DNA of 47,711 bases from Desulfobacterales bacterium (lineage in GTDB: Bacteria; Desulfobacterota; Desulfobulbia; Desulfobulbales; BM004): NCBI GenBank assembly GCA_021647905.1, contig JAKITW010000012.1:1-47711 (forward strand), read 5' to 3'. Below, piece after piece: positions 26,801-34,944 of the stretch. The position numbers and the translations under genes are program-made. How positions within the stretch are numbered: the stretch's first letter is position 1; every line of letters begins with the position of its first letter. The notes under the pieces are model-generated. The model was not told where the DNA came from, ran no database searches, and saw only the letters and a program-made list of their open reading frames with translations.

Positions 26801-27361
26801 ATTTCCCAGAGCGGTCATATCGCGGCCGTGGGCTATGACCTCTACCTGGATCTCCTGCAAAAGACGGTAACCGATCTCAAACGCAAGGCCGCGCACCGGG
26901 AAGAGGCCCGGACAGAGGTTGACCCGGAGATCAACCTGCGGATCTCCGCCCATATCCCGGCTAATTATATCCCTGATCCGGACCAGCGTTTCATTGCCTA
27001 TCGTAAACTGGCCGGGCTGGCCGGGCCCGAAGAACTGGACGATCTGGCCGAGGAGTTGCGGGACCGTTACGGCTCTCTGCCCATTGAGACCGCCAACCTC
27101 ATGGAGATCATGACCATCAAGCTTTCCCTCAAGCGGCTGCTGATCAGCAAACTGGAGCAGGGCCGCAACAACCTGGTCTTCACCTTTCACCCTGATACGC
27201 CGGTGCAGCCGGAACAGATTCTCGGGATGCTGGAGACCGCTGACAACCCCACCCGGTTCACCCCCGACTCCCGGCTGGTGGTCCAGCTGCCGGAGGGACG
27301 TGAAGACGCGGCCACCATCCTTGCCGTGGCCCGGGAGACCCTCAGTCCCTTAAGCGAATAA
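23858..27361 (+). CDS. mfd: Transcription-repair coupling factor Mfd
   Basis: Mfd releases RNA polymerase stalled at DNA damage and recruits UvrA. The protein has 1167 residues from the ATG at 23858, close to the usual length. Residues 1-400 form the UvrB-homology and connecting region (GEFSVRGGIFDVFPPG at about 165). The RNA polymerase-interacting domain includes LGDVVVHRDHGLGIYEGL at about 500. The RecG-like motor has a Walker A-type GDVAYGKTEVAVRAAF at about 648, DEEHRFGV at about 749, and RAD/GRVGRGSKQSYAYL motifs. The C-terminal TRCF domain (YIPDPDQRFIAYRKLA) is complete. Most Mfd proteins read GDVGFGKTEV; the A-Y change is conservative. Confidence 0.97.
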   Translation: MNRFLAALTPGRNCNLIGLRGSAAAMVSARAAAVPPLPGTVLCVAASEHHAEVLEQDLGFFAARPVVRYPAYDIPPYIPLSPDPATVATRLATLYQLFSAETPLIVVTSAEALLRRVLPPGVLSSLAELVISNEECDQDELRQRLINAGYESVALVRTVGEFSVRGGIFDVFPPGFTTPVRLDFFGDLVESIRTFDPVSQRSLDQLQEVVLLPAGNILFPDPADSARNEFINRFRQPRDAVNWHGPKLDELLDRIKRSRRFPGIEFLLPLFYPGLSTVLDYLGPDTTVILVDPVEISRSQKLAWERITANFKEAEAMGVPALRPAALFLGLEAFAGKLARFSTLRLYDLPDPEMGPGPGLEINARDHRLLKQELTLHRKKQGLLAPLAEKIKFWLNQGHSVAMACRSPRHARHLAELLSARHIDISMAETPFRPGPAGPEANTLILYDHPLSQGFDLKDEQLHLLSESELFGAQRLGPRRKGRAKSAPPDREVRFEELTLGDVVVHRDHGLGIYEGLISLELQGITNDFLQITYRGGDKLYLPVDRINTVGKYQGLADKTPRIDKLGSGSWILTKKKVKEAVWAVAQDLLKLYAQRELLQGHAFSPPSGLFREMEESFPFEETPGQARAISEVLADLASDKPMDRLVCGDVAYGKTEVAVRAAFKVVEDGFQVAILVPTTVLAEQHAATFNERLRELPVTVASLNRFRPPAEQRRLINLLAEGRLDIVIGTHRLLSRDIKFKKLGLLIIDEEHRFGVSHKEKIKKLRQHVDVLTLTATPIPRTLQMSLLGVRDLSVINTPPEHRRRVLTFVARHDDLVIKEAVIRELQRGGQVFLVHNRVRSIHQMAMRVEKLAPSARVAVAHGQMAGKELEKIMVNFVNQEIDVLVCTTIIESGLDITNANTIIISRADRLGLAEIYQLRGRVGRGSKQSYAYLLVPSMELLSRDAKERLRAIMDCGEIGGGFKLALSDLQIRGGGNILGISQSGHIAAVGYDLYLDLLQKTVTDLKRKAAHREEARTEVDPEINLRISAHIPANYIPDPDQRFIAYRKLAGLAGPEELDDLAEELRDRYGSLPIETANLMEIMTIKLSLKRLLISKLEQGRNNLVFTFHPDTPVQPEQILGMLETADNPTRFTPDSRLVVQLPEGREDAATILAVARETLSPLSE

Positions 27362-27551
27362 AAAAAATCGTTCTTGCCTTCTCGGGTAAATTCCTTTAAC
27401 CTGCGCTGCTTTCATCGATCTCGTTAAGAGTCGCCACGCCATTTATAGATGGCGGGACTTCAGTTACCAAGGTAAGCGAATAAAGGGGTTGCCGCCATCT
27501 ATGCCGACTCATGCCCCGTGATCAGTTATTAAAAGAGAGAATATTTATATA

Positions 27552-29327
27552 ATGGACCGAAACAAGATCAGAAACATTGCCATTATCGCCCACGTGGATC
27601 ACGGCAAGACCACCCTGGTGGACCAGCTCTTCCAGCAAAGCGGCATGTTCCGCGACAACCAGGTGGTGACGGAGCGGCTGATGGATTCCATGGATCTCGA
27701 GCGGGAGCGGGGAATCACCATTACCTCGAAAAATGGCTCCTACCGCTACCGGGATTACCGGATCAATATCATCGACACCCCGGGCCATGCCGATTTCGGC
27801 GGCCAGGTGGAACGGGTGCTGCGGATGGCGGACGGCTGCCTGCTCCTGGTGGATGCCCAGGAAGGACCGATGCCCCAGACCTATTTTGTTCTGAAAAAGG
27901 CCCTGGCCATCTCCCTGCCGATTATCGTGGTGATCAACAAGATCGACAAACCGGCGGCCCGGCCGGACTGGGCCGTGGACCAGGTCTTTGATCTCTTTGT
28001 CAAGCTGAACGCACCGGACGAACTGCTCGATTTCCCGGTGATCTATGCCTCGGCCAAGGCCGGTGTCGCCTCAAAAGAGCTGGAAGACGGCAGTACCACC
28101 ATGGAGCCGTTGTCCGCGGAGATAATCGCCCGCATCCCGGCCCCGGCCGGTGACCCCGACGCGCCGCTGCAGATGCAGGTCAATACCATTGACTACTCCC
28201 TTTATCTCGGCCGGCTGGGGATCGGCAAGGTGGTGAACGGTACGCTGAACATCAATAAAAGCGTGGTGGTGGCCAGGCGTGACGGTTCGGTGGTCCCGGT
28301 CCGGATCAGCAAGATTTTCCGGTTCGAGTGCGACCAGAAGGTTGCCGTTGAGCAGGCCGGGGTCGGCGAGATCGTGGCCGTGGCCGGCCTGGACGACATC
28401 ACCGTGGGGGTCACCTTTACCGATGCCCATGATCCCCGGCCGCTGCCGCTGATCGAGATCGACCCGCCCACCATTGCCATGAACTTCATCCCCAACGACT
28501 CACCCTTTGCCGGCACAGAAGGGAAATTCGTCACCTCCCGCCATATTGAGGAGCGGCTGCGGCGGGAGACCCTGGCCGATGTGGCCCTGGTGGTGGAACC
28601 GCTCGCCGACTCGGTGGGGTATAAGGTTTCTGGTCGCGGCGAACTGCATCTCTCGATCCTGATCGAGAAAATGCGGCGAGAGGGCTATGAGTTCCAGGTG
28701 ACCCGGCCCCAGGTAATCATGCGGCGGGAAAACGGGCAGTTCCTTGAGCCTTACGAAGAGTTGACCATCGATGTAGAGGACCGGTACAAGGGCGCGGTCA
28801 TTGAAAAACTGGGCAACCTCAAGGGGCAGATGCTGGAGATGTATCAGGAAAACGGCATGGCCCGCATGGTCTATAAACTGCCCACCCGCGGCCTCCTCGG
28901 GTTCCGTTCCGAGTTCATGACCGACACCAAGGGGATGGGGATCATGAACTATGTCTTTGCCGAGTACGGCCCCCATGCCGGTGAAATCAAGAACCGGATC
29001 AACGGGGTGCTCATGGCCAAGGAACCCTGCACCACCGTGGCATACGCCCTGTTCAACCTCCAGGACCGGGGCCGGCTGTTTCTCGGCCCCGGGGTCAAGG
29101 TCTATCCGGGCCAGATCATCGGCGAACACTGCCGGGCCAGCGACCTGGTGGTCAACCCGGCCAAGGGCAAGAAACTCACCAATATGCGGGCCTCCGGCAC
29201 CGATGAAAACGTGGTCCTCACCCCGCCGGTGGCCATGACCCTGGAGGACTGCATCGCCTATATCAATGACGATGAACTGGTGGAGGTGACCCCCAAGTCG
29301 ATCCGATTGCGGAAACGGCCGAGGTGA
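27552..29327 (+). CDS. typA: Ribosome-associated translational GTPase BipA/TypA
   Basis: BipA binds ribosomes and helps 50S assembly and stress adaptation. The 591-residue protein has the GTPase motifs [11 protein letters not shown] (about 12-22), ERGIT in switch [11 protein letters not shown] and [12 protein letters not shown]. The EF-G-like domains and the BipA-specific C-terminal domain ([15 protein letters not shown]) are complete. The gene stands 190 bp after mfd on the same strand; a hairpin CGCCAT/ATGGCG near 27440 lies between them. An array of ACAGAGG heptamers begins 1 bp after the stop codon. Confidence 0.97.
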   Translation: MDRNKIRNIAIIAHVDHGKTTLVDQLFQQSGMFRDNQVVTERLMDSMDLERERGITITSKNGSYRYRDYRINIIDTPGHADFGGQVERVLRMADGCLLLVDAQEGPMPQTYFVLKKALAISLPIIVVINKIDKPAARPDWAVDQVFDLFVKLNAPDELLDFPVIYASAKAGVASKELEDGSTTMEPLSAEIIARIPAPAGDPDAPLQMQVNTIDYSLYLGRLGIGKVVNGTLNINKSVVVARRDGSVVPVRISKIFRFECDQKVAVEQAGVGEIVAVAGLDDITVGVTFTDAHDPRPLPLIEIDPPTIAMNFIPNDSPFAGTEGKFVTSRHIEERLRRETLADVALVVEPLADSVGYKVSGRGELHLSILIEKMRREGYEFQVTRPQVIMRRENGQFLEPYEELTIDVEDRYKGAVIEKLGNLKGQMLEMYQENGMARMVYKLPTRGLLGFRSEFMTDTKGMGIMNYVFAEYGPHAGEIKNRINGVLMAKEPCTTVAYALFNLQDRGRLFLGPGVKVYPGQIIGEHCRASDLVVNPAKGKKLTNMRASGTDENVVLTPPVAMTLEDCIAYINDDELVEVTPKSIRLRKRPR

Positions 29328-29328
29328 T

Positions 29329-29363
29329 ACAGAGGACAGAAGACAGAGGACAGAGGACAGAGG
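29329..29363. repeat. Heptanucleotide array, (ACAGAGG)5
   Basis: Five tandem 7-bp units, ACAGAGG with one ACAGAAG variant, start directly after the typA stop. An inverted, more degenerate array of the same type is at 32226-32272. Confidence 0.9.
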
Positions 29364-29467
29364 GCGGGATAAGCCGAGGGAACGTTATCTTTTTTACGAC
29401 GCCATCCTTTTTTTGATTGTTGACGAACCGGAGATTTTTTACTATACAACTCGCTTCAAATTGATAT

Positions 29468-29543
29468 TCCTCCGTAGCTCAGTTGGTAGAGCAGGTGGCT
29501 GTTAACCACCCTGTCGCTGGTTCGAGTCCGGCCGGGGGAGCCA
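29468..29543 (+). tRNA. tRNA-Asn (anticodon GTT)
   Basis: This is a complete 76-nt cloverleaf with CCA encoded: acceptor TCCTCCG/CGGGGGA with a wobble pair, D arm GCTCAGTTGGTAGAGC, anticodon arm GGTGG-CTGTTAA-CCACC, and T arm GCTGG-TTCGAGT-CCGGC. It is followed by a strong terminator. A damaged copy lies 290 bp downstream. Confidence 0.97.
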
Positions 29544-29552
29544 GAACTTTCA

Positions 29553-29580
29553 AAGCCAAGGCCACAAGCCTTGGCTTTTT
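29553..29580 (+). terminator. Terminator of tRNA-Asn
   Basis: AAGCCAAGGC-CACAA-GCCTTGGCTT is a perfect 10-bp stem, followed by TTT, 9 nt after the tRNA CCA. Confidence 0.9.
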
Positions 29581-29590
29581 ATTGGCTGCT

Positions 29591-29848
29591 ATGAATTTCT
29601 GGGTGTACGTGATTGAAAGCGAGACCACAGGGAAACGATATACCGGCCACTCGGCAGACTTGGACCGGCGTCTGCGCGAACATAATGATCCGACTGTCGG
29701 CAGGGCGAGATATACTCGCAAACAACAAGGACCGTGGCGATTAGTTTACAGCGAGCAGCTTGCCTCCCGCGCCGAGGCCATGGCCCGCGAAAAATTCTTG
29801 AAAAGCGGTCAGGGCCGGGCCTGGTTACAAGCCCGGCTCAGTTGGTAG
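29591..29848 (+). CDS. GIY-YIG nuclease-domain protein between a tRNA-Asn and its broken copy
   Basis: The protein has 85 residues from the ATG at 29591 (MNFWVYVIES). It has the compact GIY-YIG fold signature: VYVIES, then GKRYTGHSADLDRRLREHN with the catalytic arginine region, and a C-terminal EKFLKSGQGRAWLQ. This is the size of free-standing UvrC-like GIY-YIG proteins. The final residues RLSW and the stop TAG are encoded by CGGCTCAGTTGGTAG, the D-arm of the broken tRNA copy. The open frame also extends upstream through the intact tRNA-Asn, but that reading is not a real N-terminus. The gene starts 10 bp after the tRNA terminator. It may be a selfish tRNA-associated nuclease gene. Confidence 0.85.
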   Translation: MNFWVYVIESETTGKRYTGHSADLDRRLREHNDPTVGRARYTRKQQGPWRLVYSEQLASRAEAMAREKFLKSGQGRAWLQARLSW

Positions 29849-29907
29849 AGTCCGCCTCTGGCGGATTAACCACCCTGTCGCTGGTTCGAGTCCGGCCGGG
29901 GGAGCCA
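29833..29907 (+). pseudogene. Broken tRNA-Asn copy
   Basis: The D-arm (GGCTCAGTTGGTAGAG) and everything from TTAACCACCCTGTC to the CCA match the intact tRNA-Asn exactly, and identity continues about 15 bp into the 3' flank (CAGAA-TTTCAAAGCC with one change). The 5' acceptor strand is missing, and the 5' side of the anticodon arm is replaced by TCCGCCTCTGGCGGA, a separate hairpin. It cannot fold into a working tRNA. Confidence 0.9.
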
Positions 29908-29916
29908 GAATTTTCA

Positions 29917-29948
29917 AAGCCGCTATCCGTTAAGGAAGCGGCTTTTTT
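29917..29948 (+). terminator. Terminator after the broken tRNA-Asn
   Basis: AAGCCGCT pairs with AGCGGCTT across a 12-nt loop, ending in a run of six Ts. It stands in the same position as the terminator of the intact gene but has a different stem sequence. Confidence 0.8.
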
Positions 29949-30010
29949 CTTGACGGGGTCCATGGCCTTGAGGTAGTGAATAGAGCTTCTTTTCACTGGG
30001 GAAAAATGAT

Positions 30011-30088
<78 letters not shown>

Positions 30089-30106
30089 AAAAAGATAAGA
30101 AGAATC

Positions 30107-30140
30107 GGCAGATCAAGGGTTACCCTGATCTGCCTTTTTT
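30107..30140 (+). terminator. Terminator of tRNA-Pro
   Basis: GGCAGATCA-GGG pairs with CCC-GATCTGCC around a short loop, followed by six Ts. Confidence 0.9.
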
Positions 30141-30349
30141 ATTGGTTTTTGCCCAAAAGCTGCTGATCAAATGCAGGCCTTCTTTGCAACCCGAGGGGAA
30201 ACCCCCTGAAAATTCGATTAAAGGCCTTCACGTTAATCCTCTCTTCATGATGGCGAGTTACATTGTTGTCAAACGGCACGAGTACGGCATGATTGTCTTG
30301 CCGATATTGGTGCCTAAAAATCTGACAGGGAGCACTGGCCGAGATCTGG

Positions 30350-30690
30350 TTGAATTTTCCTATGAAACTTGTTGTTATAACTGCAACCGATTATCGTTAT
30401 CTGGCTGCCCCCCGCAATATCCAAATAGAGACCAGTCTGCCCCGGCAACGCATGGTGACGGGAAATAGTGAAAAGTTGACCCGCGCATTTTCAAATATAT
30501 TGGATAATGCCATCAAGTATAACGTCGACGGCGGCCGGGTAGAGGTGGTCGGCAACCAATCCGGTATCGACCTGACGATAACGGTAATCAATACTGGTCC
30601 GGGCGTTGCCGAGACTGAAATCGACAAGGTATTCGAACAATTCTATCGAGTGGAACAGTCCCGCTCGTCCCGGCATGAAAAAAGAGAAGA
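30350..30690 (+). pseudogene. Fragment of a sensor histidine kinase (ATPase domain only)
   Basis: The frame encodes part of a HATPase_c domain: EKLTRAFSNILDNAIKYN (N box), VINTGPGVAETEIDKVF (G1 box) and FEQFYRVEQSRS (F box). It breaks off before the G2 box and has no sensor or phospho-acceptor domain. The 260 bp before it, after the tRNA-Pro terminator, contain no recognisable gene. The fragment runs into the start of the MFS gene in another frame, so a recombination joint probably lies near 30675. Confidence 0.8.
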
Positions 30691-31973
30691 TAAACAGTGG
30701 GCCATGGAAACAAGTTTTTCAGGGCAACGTCTTCGCCTTCGGCCTGGTCAGTTTTCTAAACGACCTTTCAACCGAGATGATCTATCCGCTCTTGCCGGTC
30801 TTTTTCAGCGGGCTTGTGCCGCCGGCTACAGTCGCTGTCTATATCGGCCTGATGGAAGGTCTGGCGGAAGCCACCGCCAGCCTGCTCAAGTTTTACGCTG
30901 GCCATCTCAGCGACCGCTTCAAACGGCGCAAACCGTTGGCCCTGGCCGGCTATGCAATTTCCAGCGCTGTTCGGCCGTTTACCGCCATTGCCGGGGTTGG
31001 CTGGCAGGTGGTGGCTCTTCGCCTGGGCGACCGAATCGGCAAGGGGATTCGCACCGCGCCCAGGGATGCCCTGCTCAGCGAATCGGTAACCAGAGATGTC
31101 CGGGGCCGGGCATTCAGCTTTCATCGATTGATGGATCATGCCGGGGCGGTAACCGGCCCCTTGGTAGCGGCGGCCTTTTTATACCTGATGCTGGGTCGCG
31201 ACTTATTATGGCACCATGGCAATAATGCGGCCGGCCCCGAGGAGATGGCCGCCTTGCGTTGGTTGTTCGCCTTGGCGGCTCTTCCTGGTCTTGCGGCAAC
31301 CATCTCCTTATGGAGGCTGGTTCAGGAAAAAAACCGGCCTGCCGGAACCCGAGATCTGCCCAAGGAAGGTCGGCCCCTCCGAACACCAAGACTTTCTTCC
31401 CGGTTTTTCATTTTTCTGCTTGCGGTGGTGCTCTTCACCCTTGGAAACAGTTCTGATTTATTTCTGATTTTCTACGCCCAAACCCGATTCGGCCTGGGCC
31501 TCGGCTGGGTGATCAGCCTGTGGGTCTTACTCCATCTTGCAAAGATTCTTTTCAGCCTGCCGGGCGGCTGGCTCGCGGACCGGGTCGGACGTAGAGCGGC
31601 AATCATTACCGGCTGGGTGATCTATGCGGCGGTGTACATTGCAATGCCCTTTGCGTCACATTTTGGCACAGTCTGCACCCTACTGCTTTGCTATGGCGTT
31701 TACTACGGGATGACGGAAGGGGCGGAACGCGCCCTGGTGGCTGATTTCGTTCCGGCCAAGGATCGTGGCAAGGCATATGGTTGGTATCATGGCGCTGTCG
31801 GTCTGGCCACTTTGCCGGCATCCTTGTTATTTGGGGTTTTCTGGGCCAGGCTCGGTCCGAAGGTGGCGTTTCTTGTCGGCGCTTCGTTGGCGGCCGGGGC
31901 GTTGTTAGTCTTAACCTGCTGTTTTTCCGGGAGAAAAAATGCTCCGGCCCGTCTACACGGAAATCGAACTTGA
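30675..31973 (+). CDS. MFS transporter
   Basis: The 432-residue protein starts MKKEKINSGPWKQVFQGNVF and has about 12 hydrophobic segments. The loop between helices 2 and 3 carries the MFS motif GHLSDRFKRRKP, and its equivalent in the second half is GGWLADRVGRRA. LGDRIGKGIRTAPRDALLSE is a strongly conserved segment of a bacterial MFS subgroup of unknown substrate. It should act in the inner membrane. It is the cargo between tRNA-Pro and a broken tRNA-Pro copy, preceded by a kinase fragment, so it was probably acquired by transfer. A start further upstream (30606) overlaps the kinase fragment and is rejected. Confidence 0.9.
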   Translation: MKKEKINSGPWKQVFQGNVFAFGLVSFLNDLSTEMIYPLLPVFFSGLVPPATVAVYIGLMEGLAEATASLLKFYAGHLSDRFKRRKPLALAGYAISSAVRPFTAIAGVGWQVVALRLGDRIGKGIRTAPRDALLSESVTRDVRGRAFSFHRLMDHAGAVTGPLVAAAFLYLMLGRDLLWHHGNNAAGPEEMAALRWLFALAALPGLAATISLWRLVQEKNRPAGTRDLPKEGRPLRTPRLSSRFFIFLLAVVLFTLGNSSDLFLIFYAQTRFGLGLGWVISLWVLLHLAKILFSLPGGWLADRVGRRAAIITGWVIYAAVYIAMPFASHFGTVCTLLLCYGVYYGMTEGAERALVADFVPAKDRGKAYGWYHGAVGLATLPASLLFGVFWARLGPKVAFLVGASLAAGALLVLTCCFSGRKNAPARLHGNRT

Positions 31974-32003
31974 TCCGTTTCCGTCTCATCGGGAACGGAT
32001 GAT

Positions 32004-32066
32004 CGGGGCGTAGCGCAGCCTGGTTAGCGCGCCGACCTTGGGAGCAGAATCCTCTCGCCCCGACCA
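32004..32066 (+). pseudogene. Broken tRNA-Pro copy
   Basis: The sequence matches tRNA-Pro(TGG) from CGGGGCGTAGCGCAGCC to the CCA but lacks 15 nt covering the variable region and the 5' side of the T arm; CTGC of the anticodon stem is changed to CGAC. Five bases upstream of it (ATGAT) also match the intact locus. It cannot form a working tRNA. Confidence 0.92.
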
Positions 32067-32194
32067 TTTCCAGCCACGAGACAGCTTGTAAGCTTTCTCG
32101 CGCAAGGTACAAGGCGCCACGCGCTCTGCTCTTTGCGTTTCCGCCATGCCCTGTGGCTTTTGCATTGTTGAGCCTGCAAGCTTGTCATCCGCCC

Positions 32195-33364
32195 TCAGCA
32201 CTCATTGCTGCCCCCCGGCCCCTCCGTCTTCTGCCCTCTGTCCCCTGTCCCTGTCCTCTGTCTTCTGTCCATCCCGCCCTTCACGTACTGGTCATAATTT
32301 TCCAGGTAGATTTCCGCCAGGGTGAGAAAGGTGGTGACGATCAGCGGACCATAGATGATTCCCAGGACCCCGAAGACCTTGAGTCCGCCGAGGATGGCGA
32401 GAAAGACCAGCAGGGTATGCATCTTTACCCGCCGGCCGACCAGTCTGGGCTTGAACAGGTACTCAATGCCAAAGGAAAGCACGGCATAGAAGATGATCAG
32501 AAAGACGCCGACGCCGATACTGCCCTTTAAGAACATGATCAGGGCCGCCGGCAGGAGGACCAGGCCGATGCCGAAGATCGGCAGGAAGGCGAGGATGGCC
32601 ATGATTCCGCCCCAGAGCAGGGGCGGGCCCAGGTCGAACAGGGCAAAGACGAGGCCGCCCAATACCCCCTGAATAATGCCGCAGATGCCGTTGCCGATCA
32701 GGACCGCGCCGGCGATCTCGACAAACTTGGTGACCAGTTGCTGTTCCTGGTCATCGGGCAGCGGGGAGAGCCGCATCATAAAATCGAGAAACCGCTGGTG
32801 CTCGCTTAAATAAAAGAAAATAACAATGATCATCAGGAAAAAGCTGATCACGAAGTTCATGATATTGGCGGCCCAGGCGCTCACCTGGCCATAGATAAAC
32901 AGGCCTATGGCCGTGCTGACTTCCGCCAGGGTATTGCTCAATTTCTGCGGCTCCAGGTCAAACCCGAAGCCAGCGAATATTTCCCGGGCCTGGGTGACCA
33001 TTGGCGCCTGGATCAGCTCCTTGAGCTTCAACCCCAGGTCGGTGCCCTTGATCTGCTGGTAAAAGCCGAGCATCTCCTGGGACAAGGCCCCGACAAAAAA
33101 GAGGAGCGGCACAAAGACCAGCAGCACGATCAGGATGCAGGTGGCCAGGGAAGAAAAGGTGGCGGTAAAGCGCTTCCGCAAAAGAAAGAGATAGACCGGC
33201 CGGAAGAGTCCGGCCAGCAAAAAAGAGAGAATAAGGATCGAGGCAAAGGGCCAGAGCAGACGCCCAAGGGCCAGGATGGCCCCCAGAAACAGGAGCAGGA
33301 AGTATCTCAAGACCATGGGGCTGGGCGGTTCGCCGCGGCCGGACGAGCATGTTTGCTGCGACAT
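32195..33364 (-). CDS. AI-2E family (PerM/YdiK-type) membrane transporter
   Basis: The 389-residue protein has about eight membrane segments in the layout of the UPF0118/AI-2E family: two N-terminal helices, a long amphipathic middle (LSQEMLGFYQQIKGTDLG), and a C-terminal group with GGIMAILAFLPIFG, KGSIGVGVFLII and the signature FKPRLVGRRVKMHTLLVFL. Substrates in this family vary (autoinducer-2, Na+/H+ exchange). The last about 20 residues (DRRQRTGTGDRGQKTEG) are encoded by a heptanucleotide array and are not part of the family. The start could also be at an internal Met (MVLRYFLLLF), 16 residues later. Confidence 0.9.
   Translation of the reverse strand: MSQQTCSSGRGEPPSPMVLRYFLLLFLGAILALGRLLWPFASILILSFLLAGLFRPVYLFLLRKRFTATFSSLATCILIVLLVFVPLLFFVGALSQEMLGFYQQIKGTDLGLKLKELIQAPMVTQAREIFAGFGFDLEPQKLSNTLAEVSTAIGLFIYGQVSAWAANIMNFVISFFLMIIVIFFYLSEHQRFLDFMMRLSPLPDDQEQQLVTKFVEIAGAVLIGNGICGIIQGVLGGLVFALFDLGPPLLWGGIMAILAFLPIFGIGLVLLPAALIMFLKGSIGVGVFLIIFYAVLSFGIEYLFKPRLVGRRVKMHTLLVFLAILGGLKVFGVLGIIYGPLIVTTFLTLAEIYLENYDQYVKGGMDRRQRTGTGDRGQKTEGPGGSNEC
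32226..32272. repeat. Heptanucleotide array (TCYTCTG type), inside the 3' end of the transporter gene
   Basis: About six degenerate 7-bp units (TCTTCTG, CCCTCTG, TCCCCTG, TCCTCTG, TCTTCTG), the complement of the ACAGAGG type at 29329-29363. It encodes the C-terminal tail of the AI-2E-type transporter. Just outside, 32097-32135 shows another G-rich 7-bp rhythm (GCGCAAG, GTACAAG, GCGCCAC). Confidence 0.8.
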
Positions 33365-33577
33365 GAGGTATCCTGATTGGGCAGGTAAGCGAAGGTGTTA
33401 AGGCCCCGTAACGACTATTTCCGGCTGGACACTGGAGAGGAAGCTCTTGGCGAAATGATATTTTTCGCCTCTTTCCGCGCGGTTCGGTGTTGGCGAACCC
33501 TGGCAGACATGTTACATATATTCCCCCACCGGGAAAAGGAAAAAATGGTCATGTGCATCTGAAGGAGAACTTTTACC

Positions 33578-34648
33578 ATGAATATTCGGCTGGAAAAGGC
33601 GGACAGCAGTCAGCTCAGGGAGAAACCCGATGAAAACGATCTGGGCTTTGGCCGATATTTCGCCGACCACATGTTTGTGATGACCTATGATGCCGACCGG
33701 GGCGGCTGGCATGATGCGGTGATCAAGCCATACCAGAACTTTTCCCTGGACCCGGCCGCCATGGCGCTCCATTACGGCCAGGCGATTTTCGAGGGGTTGA
33801 AGGCCTATCGCGGCCGCGACAATGGAATCTATCTGTTCCGGCCCAAGGACAACCTGCGGCGGATGAACATCACCGCGGAGCGGATGTGTATGCCCGCCAT
33901 CCCGGTGGACGAGGTGTTTGAGGCGCTGAAGTCGCTGCTCCGGTTAGACGATGGCTGGATTCCCGGCGCCCCGGGCGCCACCCTCTACATCCGGCCGACC
34001 ATGATCGCCATTGAGGCGGGCCTCGGGGTCCGGCCGGCCCGGCAGTACCTGTTTTTCATCATTAACAGCCCGGTGGGCGCCTATTATCCCGAGGGTTTCA
34101 ACCCGGTCAAGATCTTTGTCACTGACAAATATGTGCGCGCCGTGCCCGGCGGGGTCGGCCACGTCAAAACAGCCGGCAACTACGCGGCCAGCATCATGGC
34201 GGCGGTGGAGGCCCAGAAACAGGGCTTCACCCAGGTGCTCTGGCTCGACGCCAAGGAGCGGAAATACGTGGAAGAGGTCGGCACCATGAACATCTTTTTC
34301 GTGATCAACGACGAGGTCATCACCCCGCCGCTTACCGGCAGCATCCTGCCGGGCATCACCCGGGATTCGGTGCTTTGCCTGACCCGGGACTGGGGATACA
34401 CGGTGAGCGAACGGACGATCTCCATCGACGAGGTCCTGGATGCCAATGAAAACGGCACCATGCAGGAGATCTTCGGTACCGGCACCGCCGCGGTGATCTC
34501 GCCGGTGGGCGAACTCCACTATAAGGGCCGGACCACCAGGATCAATCACGGTCAAACCGGCCCCCTTTCCCAGCGGTTGTTCGACGAAATCCAGGCCATC
34601 CAGAACGGCTTTAAGCAGGATCCTTACGGCTGGGTCGTGAAGATATAA
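33578..34648 (+). CDS. ilvE: Branched-chain amino acid aminotransferase
   Basis: IlvE transfers the amino group between glutamate and the keto acids of valine, leucine and isoleucine. The 356-residue PLP fold type IV enzyme has HYGQAIFEGLKAYRG, the Schiff-base lysine in GHVKTAGNYAAS (about residue 196), and EVGTMNIFFV and GSILPGITRDSV near the cofactor pocket. Its length puts it in the longer BCAT group shared with Bacillus and eukaryotes. GAAGGAG precedes the ATG. A hairpin GGCGAA/TTCGCC lies in its upstream region near 33453-33473. Confidence 0.95.
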   Translation: MNIRLEKADSSQLREKPDENDLGFGRYFADHMFVMTYDADRGGWHDAVIKPYQNFSLDPAAMALHYGQAIFEGLKAYRGRDNGIYLFRPKDNLRRMNITAERMCMPAIPVDEVFEALKSLLRLDDGWIPGAPGATLYIRPTMIAIEAGLGVRPARQYLFFIINSPVGAYYPEGFNPVKIFVTDKYVRAVPGGVGHVKTAGNYAASIMAAVEAQKQGFTQVLWLDAKERKYVEEVGTMNIFFVINDEVITPPLTGSILPGITRDSVLCLTRDWGYTVSERTISIDEVLDANENGTMQEIFGTGTAAVISPVGELHYKGRTTRINHGQTGPLSQRLFDEIQAIQNGFKQDPYGWVVKI

Positions 34649-34757
34649 ATTTGATGAACTCGTAACAACCCGAAAGGCTTCAAATGCCACAGAGTGAAAT
34701 CAACAAGTTACAGCATGAAACACGTCCGTCTCGCGATTTTTGCGAGACCGACAATTT
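34649..34757. repeat. Family C repeat, copy 1
   Basis: It is about 105 bp with conserved blocks CGTAACAACCCGAAAGG, TTCAAATGCCAC, CACGTCCGT and GCGAGACCGACAA. It begins right at the ilvE stop codon. Other copies are at 37230-37342 (same direction) and two inverted copies in tandem at 45528-45745. Confidence 0.85.
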
Positions 34758-34773
34758 TTTTATCTCACCCCCC

Positions 34774-34802
34774 TTGATTTATGAAAAACCCATGCCTATA
34801 GT
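34774..34802 (+). promoter_or_regulatory. Predicted groES-groEL promoter
   Basis: TTGATT (34774-34779), a 17-bp spacer and TATAGT (34797-34802) fit sigma-70. A palindrome AGGGAGC-N10-GCTCCCT (34878-34901) lies in the leader. The standard CIRCE element (TTAGCACTC-N9-GAGTGCTAA) is absent, so HrcA control is not supported here. Confidence 0.5.
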
Positions 34803-34944
34803 TTCGGCCAGCTTGGAACTACTGCCGGTTGGGCTTTGATTTTATGAAGTTTTTTACCGGCAACGCCTGCAACATCTAGGGAGCCTTGCGAGCTGCTCCC
34901 TGGCAAACAAATCCGTAATCGAACATAATGGAGGGTATACAGTT

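Noticed and set aside
25133-27190. Long minus-strand ORF (685 codons) opposite mfd
   Set aside because: Mfd motifs are continuous on the plus strand here; the antisense frame is open only because of codon bias. The same applies to ORFs opposite pgk, gap, ahcY, groEL and bamA.
29483-29590. N-terminal extension of the GIY-YIG ORF through tRNA-Asn
   Set aside because: The residues are translated tRNA sequence and the tRNA terminator; the domain begins at MNFWVYVIES.
29833-29907. Second functional tRNA-Asn
   Set aside because: The 5' acceptor strand is absent and the anticodon stem is replaced, so it cannot fold.
34766-34944. CIRCE or sigma-32 control of groES
   Set aside because: No TTAGCACTC-N9-GAGTGCTAA is present. 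A CTTGAT...CCCAT pair was seen but its spacing is only about 9 bp, too short for sigma-32; the sigma-70 reading fits better.
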